From contig NZ_JACJTT010000040.1 in assembly GCF_014698825.1 (NCBI RefSeq), forward strand, positions 1 through 50,474: DNA of 50,474 nt, given 5' to 3'. The notes below the pieces were generated by a model. It was not told the origin of the DNA. It saw only the letters and a program-made list of their open reading frames with translations, and did no database searches. Numbering within the stretch: the first letter of the stretch is position 1; each line of letters begins with the position of its first letter. A program made the position numbers and the translations under genes. Positions 1-7,250 of this stretch are shown piece after piece. Origin of the DNA: Richelia sinica FACHB-800 (lineage in GTDB: Bacteria; Cyanobacteriota; Cyanobacteriia; Cyanobacteriales; Nostocaceae).

Positions 1-99
1 CCATTTGGTGCGGTCAATTACTAGATATAGTATTTCTTTCTCTTCAAAGTATGTCTCTAACCACACTTCAATTAATGGTAGCCATATCTTCTTAATTGT
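1..99 (-). pseudogene. Partial DDE transposase, IS4-like, running off the left edge
   Basis: Read on the minus strand this stretch is open to the window edge and translates to a segment containing WLPLIEVWLETYF followed by LYLVIDRTKW. The hydrophobic run ending in IDRTxW resembles the strand that carries the first catalytic aspartate in IS4-type DDE transposases. No start codon or N-terminal part is visible: the frame begins exactly where the toxin gene stops, so the transposase is either a 5'-truncated remnant or was joined to the toxin locus by a rearrangement. The rest would lie outside the window. The family assignment rests on about 30 residues only. Confidence 0.4.
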
Positions 100-386
100 C
101 AATTTTGATCAGGAACATAAAATACCCTATCACCACTGGTAACTTCATACTCCCAAGCACCCTTATAAACTTTCCCTTTTAAAGGAAAAACCCGCTTAGG
201 TTGTCTAGTTGTTGGTGCATTACATAAATCTTCATAACAACGAATACAATTTTCTGGATAAAGTTGCATTAAAGCTTCCCACTCTCGATTAACCCTTTTA
301 TTTTTAGCAACTACTAGCCAAGTTATAATTGTTTGAGATAATGCAGGTGCAGATAATTTTACTTGTGGGGGTTCTACATTATCCAT
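99..386 (-). CDS. Putative RelE/ParE-like toxin of a type II TA pair
   Basis: A 95-aa protein whose C-terminal half (KGKVYKGAWEYEVTSGDRVFY) looks like the beta-sheet of RelE/ParE-type toxins, where a 'R-V-F/Y-Y' strand follows the core. Such toxins are ribosome-dependent mRNases or gyrase poisons; which one applies here cannot be read from the sequence. It lies 36 bp behind a Phd/YefM-like gene on the same strand, the usual antitoxin-first order, so the two are probably co-transcribed and neutralise each other. The ATG at 386 is the first in-frame start after the antitoxin stop. The toxin call depends largely on context. Confidence 0.5.
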   Translation of the reverse strand: MDNVEPPQVKLSAPALSQTIITWLVVAKNKRVNREWEALMQLYPENCIRCYEDLCNAPTTRQPKRVFPLKGKVYKGAWEYEVTSGDRVFYVPDQN

Positions 387-422
387 TAACTCATTTTCAG
401 CAGCATTATCCGACCTAAAAAA

Positions 423-917
423 TCACACACCGTTTTTATTCATAGGTGGTGTTAAAGGCATTTCATCACTCTCATCCTTAAAAGCTGCTGCTAACTCAGA
501 ACTACTAATAGCTATTGCACTTTCTTTCCACTCATGAATGATTGCATCAATCAAATCCCAAGCCTGATTAGAAGTATCAGTTAAACGAAAAGCCTCACTC
601 ACTTCTTTAATAAAATCTTGCAATTCATCAGCATCAAATACGCTTAACCAACCATAGGGATGTTCAGACCCTATTTCTTGACTCAACAACAACCGAAACG
701 CTACTGATAAAACCTCAAAAACCGCCTTACTTTGATTTATTCCTTTCACTAAATAACCCACATCTTCACGGCGCAATAGCGCAAAAAATTGGTCATTTCT
801 AGTAATAGTAATTGGGCGTTCATAAGCCTTATCTAAAATCTTTCCAGGTTGACGATTTAACTCAGTAGCAGTCACTAACTCATCTGAGAACGCATTACTA
901 AAAATTGCCATTGACAT
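423..917 (-). CDS. Phd/YefM-like antitoxin with long C-terminal extension
   Basis: 164 aa. Residues about 16-55 (VTATELNRQPGKILDKA, then PITITRNDQFFALLRRED) match the Phd/YefM DNA-binding fold: a short N-terminal strand, a helix with the conserved N-R/x-G-x-x-L pattern, and a 'P-I/V-x-I-T-R/K' strand. Classical members are 80-90 aa; this one has about 100 extra, mostly helical and acidic residues, which may form an enlarged toxin-binding or regulatory domain. It is followed by the toxin gene and preceded by a twin palindrome at 970-989, consistent with autoregulation. ATG at 917 (or the second ATG two codons later) is the likely start; no strong ribosome binding site is visible. Confidence 0.6.
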   Translation of the reverse strand: MSMAIFSNAFSDELVTATELNRQPGKILDKAYERPITITRNDQFFALLRREDVGYLVKGINQSKAVFEVLSVAFRLLLSQEIGSEHPYGWLSVFDADELQDFIKEVSEAFRLTDTSNQAWDLIDAIIHEWKESAIAISSSELAAAFKDESDEMPLTPPMNKNGV

Positions 918-969
918 GATACTGGCGTTTTCCAGAAACGCTGAATTAAAACTTATAGGTTAAATGGCT

Positions 970-989
970 ATACGTATAATAATACGTAT
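970..989. promoter_or_regulatory. Twin ATACGTAT palindromes, candidate TA operator
   Basis: Two identical 8-bp palindromes ATACGTAT lie at 970-977 and 982-989, centres 12 bp apart, 53-72 bp upstream of the antitoxin start. Phd/YefM-type antitoxins bind paired palindromes overlapping their own promoter, so this is the natural candidate operator. The binding is inferred; the repeat itself is plain in the sequence. Confidence 0.55.
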
Positions 990-1030
990 CTCTTATTTTT
1001 TGTCAATAGGTAATATTAAAAGCCTCTTAC

Positions 1031-1054
1031 TTTGCGTCTTTGCGTCTTTGCGTG
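1031..1054. repeat. Three tandem octamers TTTGCGT(C/G)
   Basis: TTTGCGTC at 1031-1038 and 1039-1046 and TTTGCGTG at 1047-1054. Short in-phase repeats of this type are scattered through the intergenic DNA of filamentous cyanobacteria. They lie between the divergently transcribed TA pair and the Uma2 gene. Confidence 0.7.
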
Positions 1055-1116
1055 AAATCAAAAATATTGATAATTGCTATACTCTAAACATTATTCCATA
1101 CTAACTATAAAAAGAT

Positions 1117-1698
1117 ATGACTCTTAACCAATCTCACCCCTATCTTTCCCCAGAAGAATATTTAGAATTAGAGAAAAATAGCCCTATTAAACATGAATAT
1201 ATTCAAGGGCAAATTTACGCAATGGCTGGTGCTAGTGATGCCCATGTGACAATCACTACTAATCTAGTAGCCCTTTTAAGAAATCATATTCGTGGTACAG
1301 GATGCCGTCTTTACGTTGCTGATATGAAAGCTAGAATTGAAACTCTGAATATTTTTTACTATCCTGATATCATGATAACTAGCTATTCCAGAGATACAGA
1401 GTTTGATTATTTTAAATGCTATCCTAGTTTAATCATTGAAGTTTTATCACCTGCAACTGAAGCCTTTGACAGAGGTGATAAATTTAGCGACTATCAAGAA
1501 TTAGAAACATTGCAAGAATATGCTTTAGTTAGCCAAAATCGTCAAAGAATTGATTGTTTTCGTCGCAATAGTCAAGGAAGATGGGAACTTTATAGTTATA
1601 GAGAAAATCAAGAATTAGAGTTAAATAGCGTGAATTTTAAATGTCTTTTAACTGATGTTTATGAAGACGTTATTTTTACAGATAATATGAATAAATAA
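1117..1698 (+). CDS. Uma2 family (DUF820) putative endonuclease
   Basis: 193 aa. It has the whole Uma2 pattern: an N-terminal 'SPEEYLELEKNSPIKHEYIQG' type segment, GAS-D-AH near residue 42, the PD-(D/E)xK-like core with PDIMIT (Asp) and LIIEVLSPAT (Glu), then FDRGDKFSDYQE with the conserved D-x-x-x-K and the final YALV strand. Uma2 proteins are very numerous in cyanobacteria and are grouped with restriction-like nucleases, but their biological job is not settled. It stands alone, divergent from the TA pair. Start ATG at 1117; no strong Shine-Dalgarno is seen. Confidence 0.85.
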   Translation: MTLNQSHPYLSPEEYLELEKNSPIKHEYIQGQIYAMAGASDAHVTITTNLVALLRNHIRGTGCRLYVADMKARIETLNIFYYPDIMITSYSRDTEFDYFKCYPSLIIEVLSPATEAFDRGDKFSDYQELETLQEYALVSQNRQRIDCFRRNSQGRWELYSYRENQELELNSVNFKCLLTDVYEDVIFTDNMNK

Positions 1699-1728
1699 AT
1701 GTGAATTCGACGAAAATAGTATAAATAT

Positions 1729-1783
1729 CTACACCGACTTTGCTGTACAGTGTAGGTTTGTTCACACTAGAGGAATTACCTCT
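1729..1783. repeat. Two adjacent hairpins, candidate IS605 left end or uma2 terminator
   Basis: CTACAC (1729-1734) can pair with GTGTAG (1750-1755), and AGAGG (1769-1773) with CCTCT (1779-1783) across a 5-nt loop. They lie just after the Uma2 stop and on the 3' side of tnpA. They could be recognition hairpins of the transposon or simply transcription stops; the sequence does not decide. Confidence 0.35.
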
Positions 1784-1840
1784 GTTGTTTCAAGTAAAAT
1801 CCAAATTGTGTAAACGGGTAAAGTTTAGCTTGAACTGACA

Positions 1841-1976
1841 GAAGCCTCTCGCTCACTGCGTTCGCGTTAGCGTTCCGAAGGAAAGCAGGAGCGATGAGAT
1901 GAATGGGTCTTGTGTTGACGACAGTTCCCCGACCAATGCCGATAGGCGTTCGCGTAGCGTCTCGTAGAGAGGGAAG
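1841..1976. repeat. Interspersed palindromic repeats next to tnpA
   Basis: 1841-1896 and 1945-1976 contain the GC-rich palindromic words common in Nostocales (GCGTTCGCGTAGCG, CTCGTAGAGA, GAAGCCTCTCG). A related copy lies at about 3700-3731, inside the end of tnpB. The high GC and internal symmetry contrast with the AT-rich surroundings. An open frame across this stretch is a by-product of the repeats and is not called. Confidence 0.65.
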
Positions 1977-2001
1977 GGAGCATGGAGGAAACGAACAATT
2001 C

Positions 2002-2415
2002 TTAATCTTCTGGTTGTTGCTGATTTTCAATGTATTTTTTCAAAGTTGAAACGGTAACACCACCACAACTAGCGATAAAATAAGACCCATTCCAAAAGAC
2101 ATCTTTGCTATAAAAAGTGTTTAAATGTTCAGAAAATTCTTGTCTCAATTTTCTAGAGGAGATAGACTTTAAGTTATTGACTAACTTACTAAGTTCTAGA
2201 TCAGGATGGTATTGGAATAGAAGATGTATGTGATTGTCTTCACCGTTGAACTCAACAAGCTTGCAATCCCACTTTACTAATAACTCCTCAAAGATAGTAT
2301 GCAGGCGTTCTAGCATTGCTGAGTTAAACGCTTTGCGCCTGTATTTTGTTGTTAAAACTAGGTGAGCTTTCAGGTCACTAACAGACCTCCCTTTGGAAAC
2401 AAAATCATTTTTCAT
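2002..2415 (-). CDS. tnpA: IS200/IS605 transposase TnpA (Y1 HUH)
   Basis: 137 aa from the ATG at 2415. It carries the family core: an N-terminal [14 protein letters not shown] strand-helix, the metal-binding HUH motif as NHIHLLF, and a C-terminal KYIENQQ whose tyrosine is the expected nucleophile. The enzyme cuts and rejoins single-stranded DNA at hairpin ends during peel-and-paste transposition. The frame is open 14 codons further upstream, but [11 protein letters not shown] is the usual start for this family. Divergent from tnpB; the reading frames overlap slightly only if the longer starts are used. Confidence 0.9.
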   Translation of the reverse strand: MKNDFVSKGRSVSDLKAHLVLTTKYRRKAFNSAMLERLHTIFEELLVKWDCKLVEFNGEDNHIHLLFQYHPDLELSKLVNNLKSISSRKLRQEFSEHLNTFYSKDVFWNGSYFIASCGGVTVSTLKKYIENQQQPED

Positions 2416-2488
2416 TGGATGTAGACTTAAGATAAAATCAGTGTATACTAAAAACATAGCACTGATTTACAAAGGTGGTGATAAACAG

Positions 2489-3733
2489 TTGAGGACGGCA
2501 TATCAGTACAGATTACGCCCGACAAAACAACAGGTGACAGAAATAGATAGATGGTTGTCTATGTTGTGCGCTCAGTATAACTATTTGTTGGCAGATAGAT
2601 TTAATTGGTATGAGCAAAATCGCTGTCCTGTAAATGCCTGTTCTCTTGTTTGTCACCTTCCAGAATTAAAAGATAATCCAGACTATTACTCTCAAAAAAA
2701 GACATTACCTGAACTCAAAAAAACTCATCCTCATTATGGCGATGTTTATTCACAAGTTCTACAGGATGTAGTTAAAAGAGTTAAGATAACTTTTGATCGT
2801 TTTCTCAAGGGTGATAGCAACGGAAAACGCAGTGGTAAGCCGAGGTTTAAATCTAGAAGTAGATACAAAACCTTCACTTACCCACAAATTAAAGATGGTT
2901 GTTTACAGGGTAATTTAATTGATTTACCAAAACTAGGTAAAGTTAAAGTTGTGCTGCATCGTCCGTTGCCTGATGGCTTTAAGATTAAAACTGCTTCTAT
3001 CACTAAAAAGGCTGATGGTTATTACTTAACTCTCAGTCTAGAAGATTCTACAGTCCCAGAAATTAATCCGGATATTAATCCAGAATCAATAACTGGTATT
3101 GACATGGGATTAAAAGAATTTTTGACAACGACTGATGGTGAAACAGTAGCTATCCCTCAACACTATCGCAAAACACAAAAACGATTAAGAGTTATCCAGA
3201 AGCGTGTTTCACGACGCAAGAAGGGTAGTGTTCGTAGAACAAAAGCTGTTAAACAACCGGGTAAACAACATAAAAAAGTTGCTGACAAGCGCAAAGATTT
3301 CCACTTTAAAACTGCTAACAACTTATTGAAAAAATATGACGTAATCGCACATGAAGATTTAAACATCAAAGGACTTTCAAAATCTAGACTTTCAAAATCT
3401 GTACATGACGCTGGTTGGGGAAATTTTTTATCAATACTGACAAATAAAGCCGAAAATGCTGGTTTGTTGGTAATACCTGTTAAAGCATCTGGTACAACTC
3501 AAGAATGTTCTAATTGCGGTGCGAAAGTACCAAAAAAATTACATGAACGATGGCATGAATGCCGTTGTGGTTGCTCTTTGGATCGTGACCATAATGCAGC
3601 CATTGTCATAAGAAAAAGAGCCGAGGGGCATCCGGTTCTTAAAGCCAAGAGTCTCCTACGCAATAGCCGGATTGTCTTGGAAGCCTACACTGTATGCGTT
3701 GGCGAAGCCTCTCGTAGAGAAGCATCAGCGTAG
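2489..3733 (+). CDS. tnpB: TnpB RNA-guided nuclease (IS605/OrfB type)
   Basis: About 414 aa when started at TTG 2489, which opens the typical [16 protein letters not shown]-terminus and follows AAAGGTGG at 2471-2478; the frame is open to 2393. It has an intact RuvC nuclease: GIDMGLKEF (Asp about 205), HEDLNIKGL (Glu about 289), and DRDHNAA (about 365-371). The zinc ribbon is ECSNCG then ECRCGC. TnpB uses an RNA from the transposon end (omega/reRNA) to cut at the insertion site, and so favours retention of the element. The last codons ([11 protein letters not shown]) are encoded by a palindromic repeat, so the natural C-terminus may have been changed. A guide RNA should overlap the 3' end of this gene. 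Confidence 0.9.
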   Translation: MRTAYQYRLRPTKQQVTEIDRWLSMLCAQYNYLLADRFNWYEQNRCPVNACSLVCHLPELKDNPDYYSQKKTLPELKKTHPHYGDVYSQVLQDVVKRVKITFDRFLKGDSNGKRSGKPRFKSRSRYKTFTYPQIKDGCLQGNLIDLPKLGKVKVVLHRPLPDGFKIKTASITKKADGYYLTLSLEDSTVPEINPDINPESITGIDMGLKEFLTTTDGETVAIPQHYRKTQKRLRVIQKRVSRRKKGSVRRTKAVKQPGKQHKKVADKRKDFHFKTANNLLKKYDVIAHEDLNIKGLSKSRLSKSVHDAGWGNFLSILTNKAENAGLLVIPVKASGTTQECSNCGAKVPKKLHERWHECRCGCSLDRDHNAAIVIRKRAEGHPVLKAKSLLRNSRIVLEAYTVCVGEASRREASA

Positions 3734-3740
3734 GAGTATG

Positions 3741-3752
3741 TCACTGTAGTGA
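3741..3752. repeat. Perfect palindrome TCACTGTAGTGA behind tnpB
   Basis: TCACT (3741-3745) and AGTGA (3748-3752) form a small hairpin 8 bp behind the tnpB stop. In IS605 elements a subterminal hairpin near the right end is bound by TnpA and forms part of the omega RNA; this is a candidate for it. Confidence 0.35.
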
Positions 3753-3805
3753 TTAGGATTTACGCTTGCGATTAACCAGTACGTTTAAATAAAGTGAGCA
3801 GATAT

Positions 3806-4900
3806 TTATGACAGTGCCGTGGCTGGGTTAAGTCCCAGTTTGGATAATAAGCGGTCAATGTCAAAATGTTCTGTCATCAATTGACGGATGTATTCCACTT
3901 TGACGGGTTCATGAACACGAACCTGGCCAAATGTGCGGTCTACGATTTCAACGGTGGTCAAGGTGTCTAGATCCACTGACAAAATCGGGATTTCTAGCTC
4001 TTCAGCGCGATTGAGGATAAAGGGTGGTGGTGGTAGTTGTCCGGTGAGGATGAGACATTGGGTAGAGGTTTCTAAGGCGGCTTGTTGAATTTCCACACGA
4101 TCGCCCCCCGTCACCACAGCCATATTTCGCCGTTTGCGGAAGTATTTCACTGCCGCGTTGACATTCATTGCCCCAATGGCCAAACTTTCCACTAATAAAT
4201 CCAAGCGATCGCTACGACACAGCACTTCCGCATTCAACTGTTTCACCAGTTCACCCACGCTGACACTGCGAAGTAGGTCACTCTTGGGTAACATTGCCAA
4301 AACCGGAATCCCCTGCTGTTCCAAAAATGGCCGCAGAATATTATTTCCCGCTTCTAATTGTTCTGCGGGTACTTCGTTGATCACCACACCAATCAAGCGA
4401 TCGCCCATTCTTTGTTTAGCAGACAATAAGCCTTCCACAGACAGCAGTGACTTATAGCGTGATACCAAAAGTACCGCCGCGTCTAATCCTTCTGCTACCT
4501 GCAACAAAGATAAACCAAATAAATTACCTTCCGACAAATCACCAGGCCCCTCCAGCAACACCAAATCACCTCTGGGGACTTGCAAATACTTTTGTACTAG
4601 TAGTTCCTGATAATCGGTTTTGTCATTCCCTTTTAACCGTTTGTGTACAGTTAATTCATCTAAAGATAACAGCGTTGGAGCTACACGGTTTTCAGTGAGA
4701 TTCAAGCTATCAGTAATGAACTGGACATCTTCTTCAACGACAGTTCCCGTAGAGGTCTGCAAACAAGTCCCCAAGGGTTTACCGTAAGCAATATCCAGTC
4801 CTTTTTGTTGTAGCTGATGAGATAAGCCTAGAACCGTTGCGGATTTGCCACTGTAAGTCTCAACGGAGCCAATTAGCAAATATCTAGCAGATGTCGGCAC
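3806..4900 (-). CDS. BioD/PTA-N-like P-loop protein with DRTGG domain
   Basis: 364 aa. The N-terminus (LIGSVETYSGKSATVLGLS) is a P-loop of the BioD/CobQ dethiobiotin-synthetase-like kind, with LVLLEGPGDLSEG at about residues 112-124 as the second nucleotide/Mg region. The C-terminal third (AAVKYFRKRRNMAVVTGGDRVEIQQAA and on) is a DRTGG domain. This N-terminal P-loop plus DRTGG arrangement is also found at the front of long bacterial phosphotransacetylases, but the acetyltransferase domain itself is absent. Free-standing versions are conserved in cyanobacteria and often annotated 'phosphotransacetylase family'; their role is unknown. ATG 4900; transcribed alone towards the IS605 element. Confidence 0.75.
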   Translation of the reverse strand: MPTSARYLLIGSVETYSGKSATVLGLSHQLQQKGLDIAYGKPLGTCLQTSTGTVVEEDVQFITDSLNLTENRVAPTLLSLDELTVHKRLKGNDKTDYQELLVQKYLQVPRGDLVLLEGPGDLSEGNLFGLSLLQVAEGLDAAVLLVSRYKSLLSVEGLLSAKQRMGDRLIGVVINEVPAEQLEAGNNILRPFLEQQGIPVLAMLPKSDLLRSVSVGELVKQLNAEVLCRSDRLDLLVESLAIGAMNVNAAVKYFRKRRNMAVVTGGDRVEIQQAALETSTQCLILTGQLPPPPFILNRAEELEIPILSVDLDTLTTVEIVDRTFGQVRVHEPVKVEYIRQLMTEHFDIDRLLSKLGLNPATALS

Positions 4901-5027
4901 ACATGCACTCCTAATTTCAAACGTCTGTAGAACTCAGCTAGGTGTTTACTAATTTTAGTTGCTTCTGGCAAAAGGCTGATGCTATGACTAAATCAGTTTT
5001 TTCTCAAAATTGAGCCAATCCGCCTTT

Positions 5028-5402
5028 TTATTCATCCACGCGCAGCAGTTTGCGGTAAAAAGACTTAGAAAAATCACTAATGCGATAGCGTCGATAATTT
5101 TCGAGCAATTCAATTAAAAAGCTAATATATTCAAAACTGGCCATCATCACTTCATAATTTAATTCCCCATTGCCGTCAAACTGGATACGGCAACGAGTTA
5201 AATCTGAGGGTAGAGTAGCCACATTCCAAGTGGCGACAAAAGGAATATTATCACTGGACTCGATTTTGCGTTGTCCTTCCAAAACACCTTTTTGATAAAG
5301 ACTGATGGCATAGGGTAATAAAGTCCGCTTACTACCCTGAATATAAGGCAGATAAACCGTTGCTTGTTGTTGACTAACAGGCTGAAGTTGATCAATAGAC
5401 AT
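5028..5402 (-). CDS. Small conserved cyanobacterial protein, EbsA-like
   Basis: 124 aa, no membrane segment. The features are an N-terminal IDQLQPVSQQQATVYLPY, a central LLPYAISLYQKGVLEGQR and IPFVATWNVATLPSDLTR, and a basic C-terminus YRKLLRVDE. This layout resembles the short cyanobacterial proteins annotated as EbsA, which in Synechococcus elongatus is linked to type IV pilus assembly and suppression of biofilm formation. That identity is from memory of the family and not proven here. No pilus genes are nearby. ATG at 5402 is preceded by GGGAGGC on the minus strand, a good ribosome binding site. Confidence 0.55.
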   Translation of the reverse strand: MSIDQLQPVSQQQATVYLPYIQGSKRTLLPYAISLYQKGVLEGQRKIESSDNIPFVATWNVATLPSDLTRCRIQFDGNGELNYEVMMASFEYISFLIELLENYRRYRISDFSKSFYRKLLRVDE

Positions 5403-5606
5403 ATTTATAGCCTCCCTGACTGCTCAAATCCATAAGTATGTTTAGTTTTCACCAATTAAGTATGCCCATAAATGAGTATGTACACACAACTCCAGGTCTG
5501 TTATGGTAAAACTTCACCACTGGCGTAGCATTTTTACTTTATTGGAATTAATTTAGACCAAATTAGCTTCCATATCTGAAGATACATTTCTTGATGTATA
5601 TTAATG

Positions 5607-5646
5607 ACATAGCTCACGGTTTCTTTACCGTCTTTAACAGCTATGT
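5607..5646. promoter_or_regulatory. Nested palindrome in the leader of the GT2 gene
   Basis: ACATAGCT (5607-5614) pairs with AGCTATGT (5639-5646), and within it ACGGT (5616-5620) pairs with ACCGT (5627-5631). The whole is a coaxial hairpin of 40 nt ending 33 bp before the start of the glycosyltransferase at 5680. It may be a leader hairpin or an operator; no T-run follows on the plus strand, so a terminator is less likely. Confidence 0.45.
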
Positions 5647-5679
5647 AGACAAAATACTGGTTTTTTAATCAAATAACCT

Positions 5680-7089
5680 ATGCCAGCGAATTCCTGGCCC
5701 GACAACGATTCTTACCATAGCAACTCTGATCCGATTAACTCCCTATTATCTGAGCTATCAGCAGATACGGAGCCAGAAGTAGAGACTGATACTGAGTCTT
5801 TACCATCATCTCGGTTTCAAGGACGTAGAGGTAAAGCCGCTCTAGTTTTAACCATCGTCTGGGGTAGCACCATTGCCCTACATTTAGTGTCTTGGTCTGC
5901 CATTTTTATCCTTGGACTGACGACAATTTTAGGCATTCATGCCATCAGGATCATTTTTGCCAGACCACGCCATCATTCCAAAGCGATGCAGGGAGACTTG
6001 CCTTCTGTCTCCATACTAGTAGCAGCCAAAAATGAGGAAGCGGTAATTGGCAGATTAGTCAAGAGTCTTTGTAGCCTGGAATATGCCAACGGGCAGTACG
6101 AAGTTTGGATAATTGACGATAACAGCACTGACAGCACCCCGCAGTTATTAGCCCAATTACAAGAAGAATACAAGCAGCTGAATGTTTTTCGCCGCTCTCC
6201 CCAAGCGAGTGGTGGTAAGTCAGGGGCGCTCAATCAAGTCCTACCCTTGACTAGAGGCGAAATTGTTGCCGTTTTTGATGCTGATGCTCAAGTAACGCCA
6301 GATTTATTGTTGCAAGTTGTACCTTTATTCCAAAAAGACAAAGTAGGGGCGGTACAGGTACGAAAAGCGATCGCCAATGCTAAAGAAAACTTTTGGACTA
6401 AGGGACAAATGGCAGAAATGGCCGTTGATACTTGGTTCCAGCAGCAACGCACAACCATTGGTGGGATTGGTGAATTACGCGGCAATGGTCAATTTGTCCG
6501 CCGTCAAGCCTTAGCTAGCTGCGGTGGTTGGAACGAGGAAACCATTACCGATGATTTGGACTTAACAATCCGTCTCCACCTACACAAATGGGATATAGAA
6601 TGCGTGTTCTATCCACCAGTGGAGGAAGAAGGGGTAACCAATATAGTTTCCCTGTGGCATCAACGTAACCGTTGGGCAGAAGGAGGCTATCAGCGTTATT
6701 TAGATTACTGGGATCTCATCCTCAAAAACCGGATGGGTACACGCAAAACCTGGGATTTGCTGATGTTTTTCCTGACTATGTATATATTACCAACAGCAGC
6801 AATACCGGACTTGCTGATGGCAATAATTAGCGATCGCCCTCCAATTCTTGCGCCTGTCACCAGTCTATCTATTACTATGTCAGTAGTGGGAATGTTTGCT
6901 GGCTTAAAGCGAATACGTCAAGACCAAGAATTGAAAGGCTCGACCTATTGGCTATTAATCCTACAAACCATTCGTGGCAGTTTATATATGTTGCACTGGT
7001 TAGTAGTTATGAGCAGCACCACTGCCCGTATGTCGATCCGTCCCAAACGCCTGAAATGGGTCAAAACCGTACACACAGGCGCACATTAA
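5680..7089 (+). CDS. mgdA: GT2 glycosyltransferase, probable beta-monoglucosyldiacylglycerol synthase
   Basis: 469 aa membrane enzyme. An acidic N-terminus is followed by two hydrophobic segments (about 55-95), the GT2 domain starting at VSILVAAKNEE, and C-terminal hydrophobic segments (about 360-450). The catalytic motifs are complete: IIDDN (Asp146/147), DAD (200-202), TDDLD (290-294) and QRNRW (328-332), the set seen in BcsA-like enzymes. Length, motif spacing and N-terminus fit the cyanobacterial MgdA (Synechocystis sll1377 family), which transfers glucose from UDP-glucose to diacylglycerol as the first step of galactolipid synthesis. Other processive GT2 enzymes remain possible. It has its own leader with a nested hairpin. 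Confidence 0.7.
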   Translation: MPANSWPDNDSYHSNSDPINSLLSELSADTEPEVETDTESLPSSRFQGRRGKAALVLTIVWGSTIALHLVSWSAIFILGLTTILGIHAIRIIFARPRHHSKAMQGDLPSVSILVAAKNEEAVIGRLVKSLCSLEYANGQYEVWIIDDNSTDSTPQLLAQLQEEYKQLNVFRRSPQASGGKSGALNQVLPLTRGEIVAVFDADAQVTPDLLLQVVPLFQKDKVGAVQVRKAIANAKENFWTKGQMAEMAVDTWFQQQRTTIGGIGELRGNGQFVRRQALASCGGWNEETITDDLDLTIRLHLHKWDIECVFYPPVEEEGVTNIVSLWHQRNRWAEGGYQRYLDYWDLILKNRMGTRKTWDLLMFFLTMYILPTAAIPDLLMAIISDRPPILAPVTSLSITMSVVGMFAGLKRIRQDQELKGSTYWLLILQTIRGSLYMLHWLVVMSSTTARMSIRPKRLKWVKTVHTGAH

Positions 7090-7163
7090 AGAAGATAGGA
7101 AAGAGAACTCAAAAGGAAGATGAAGGAGAAAATTTTCACACTTCATCTTCTTTTATTAGGGAA

Positions 7164-7205
7164 CAGGTGACAGGTGACAGGTGACAGGTGACAGGTGACA
7201 GGTGA
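7164..7205. repeat. Six tandem CAGGTGA heptamers (STRR)
   Basis: Six perfect copies start at 7164, 7171, 7178, 7185, 7192 and 7199 and are followed by the partial CAGGG. Short tandemly repeated repetitive heptamers are a known feature of heterocystous cyanobacteria. The array lies between two convergent genes and probably varies in copy number by slippage. Confidence 0.9.
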
Positions 7206-7250
7206 CAGGGAACAGGGGGCAGTGTTAAAAGCTGTCTGTTGCTATAAAAC

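Larger units (their letters stand above)
1729..3752. mobile_element. IS200/IS605-family element with divergent tnpA and tnpB (ends approximate)
   Basis: A Y1-HUH transposase gene (minus) and a tnpB gene (plus) diverge from a shared start region, the organisation of IS605. The outer ends are not fixed: short hairpins at 1729-1755 and 1769-1783 on the tnpA side and 3741-3752 on the tnpB side are candidate subterminal structures, since this family recognises hairpins rather than inverted terminal repeats. Both open reading frames look intact, so the element may be active. Interspersed palindromic repeats lie at both 3' sides of the genes. Confidence 0.6.

Noticed and set aside
1776-2030. Open frame of 84 codons on the minus strand
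   Set aside because: It runs through GC-rich palindromic repeats and overlaps the end of tnpA; composition is that of repeat DNA, not of a protein.
7164-7205. CRISPR-like regular repeats
   Set aside because: The units are directly adjacent heptamers without spacers, so this is a short tandem repeat array.
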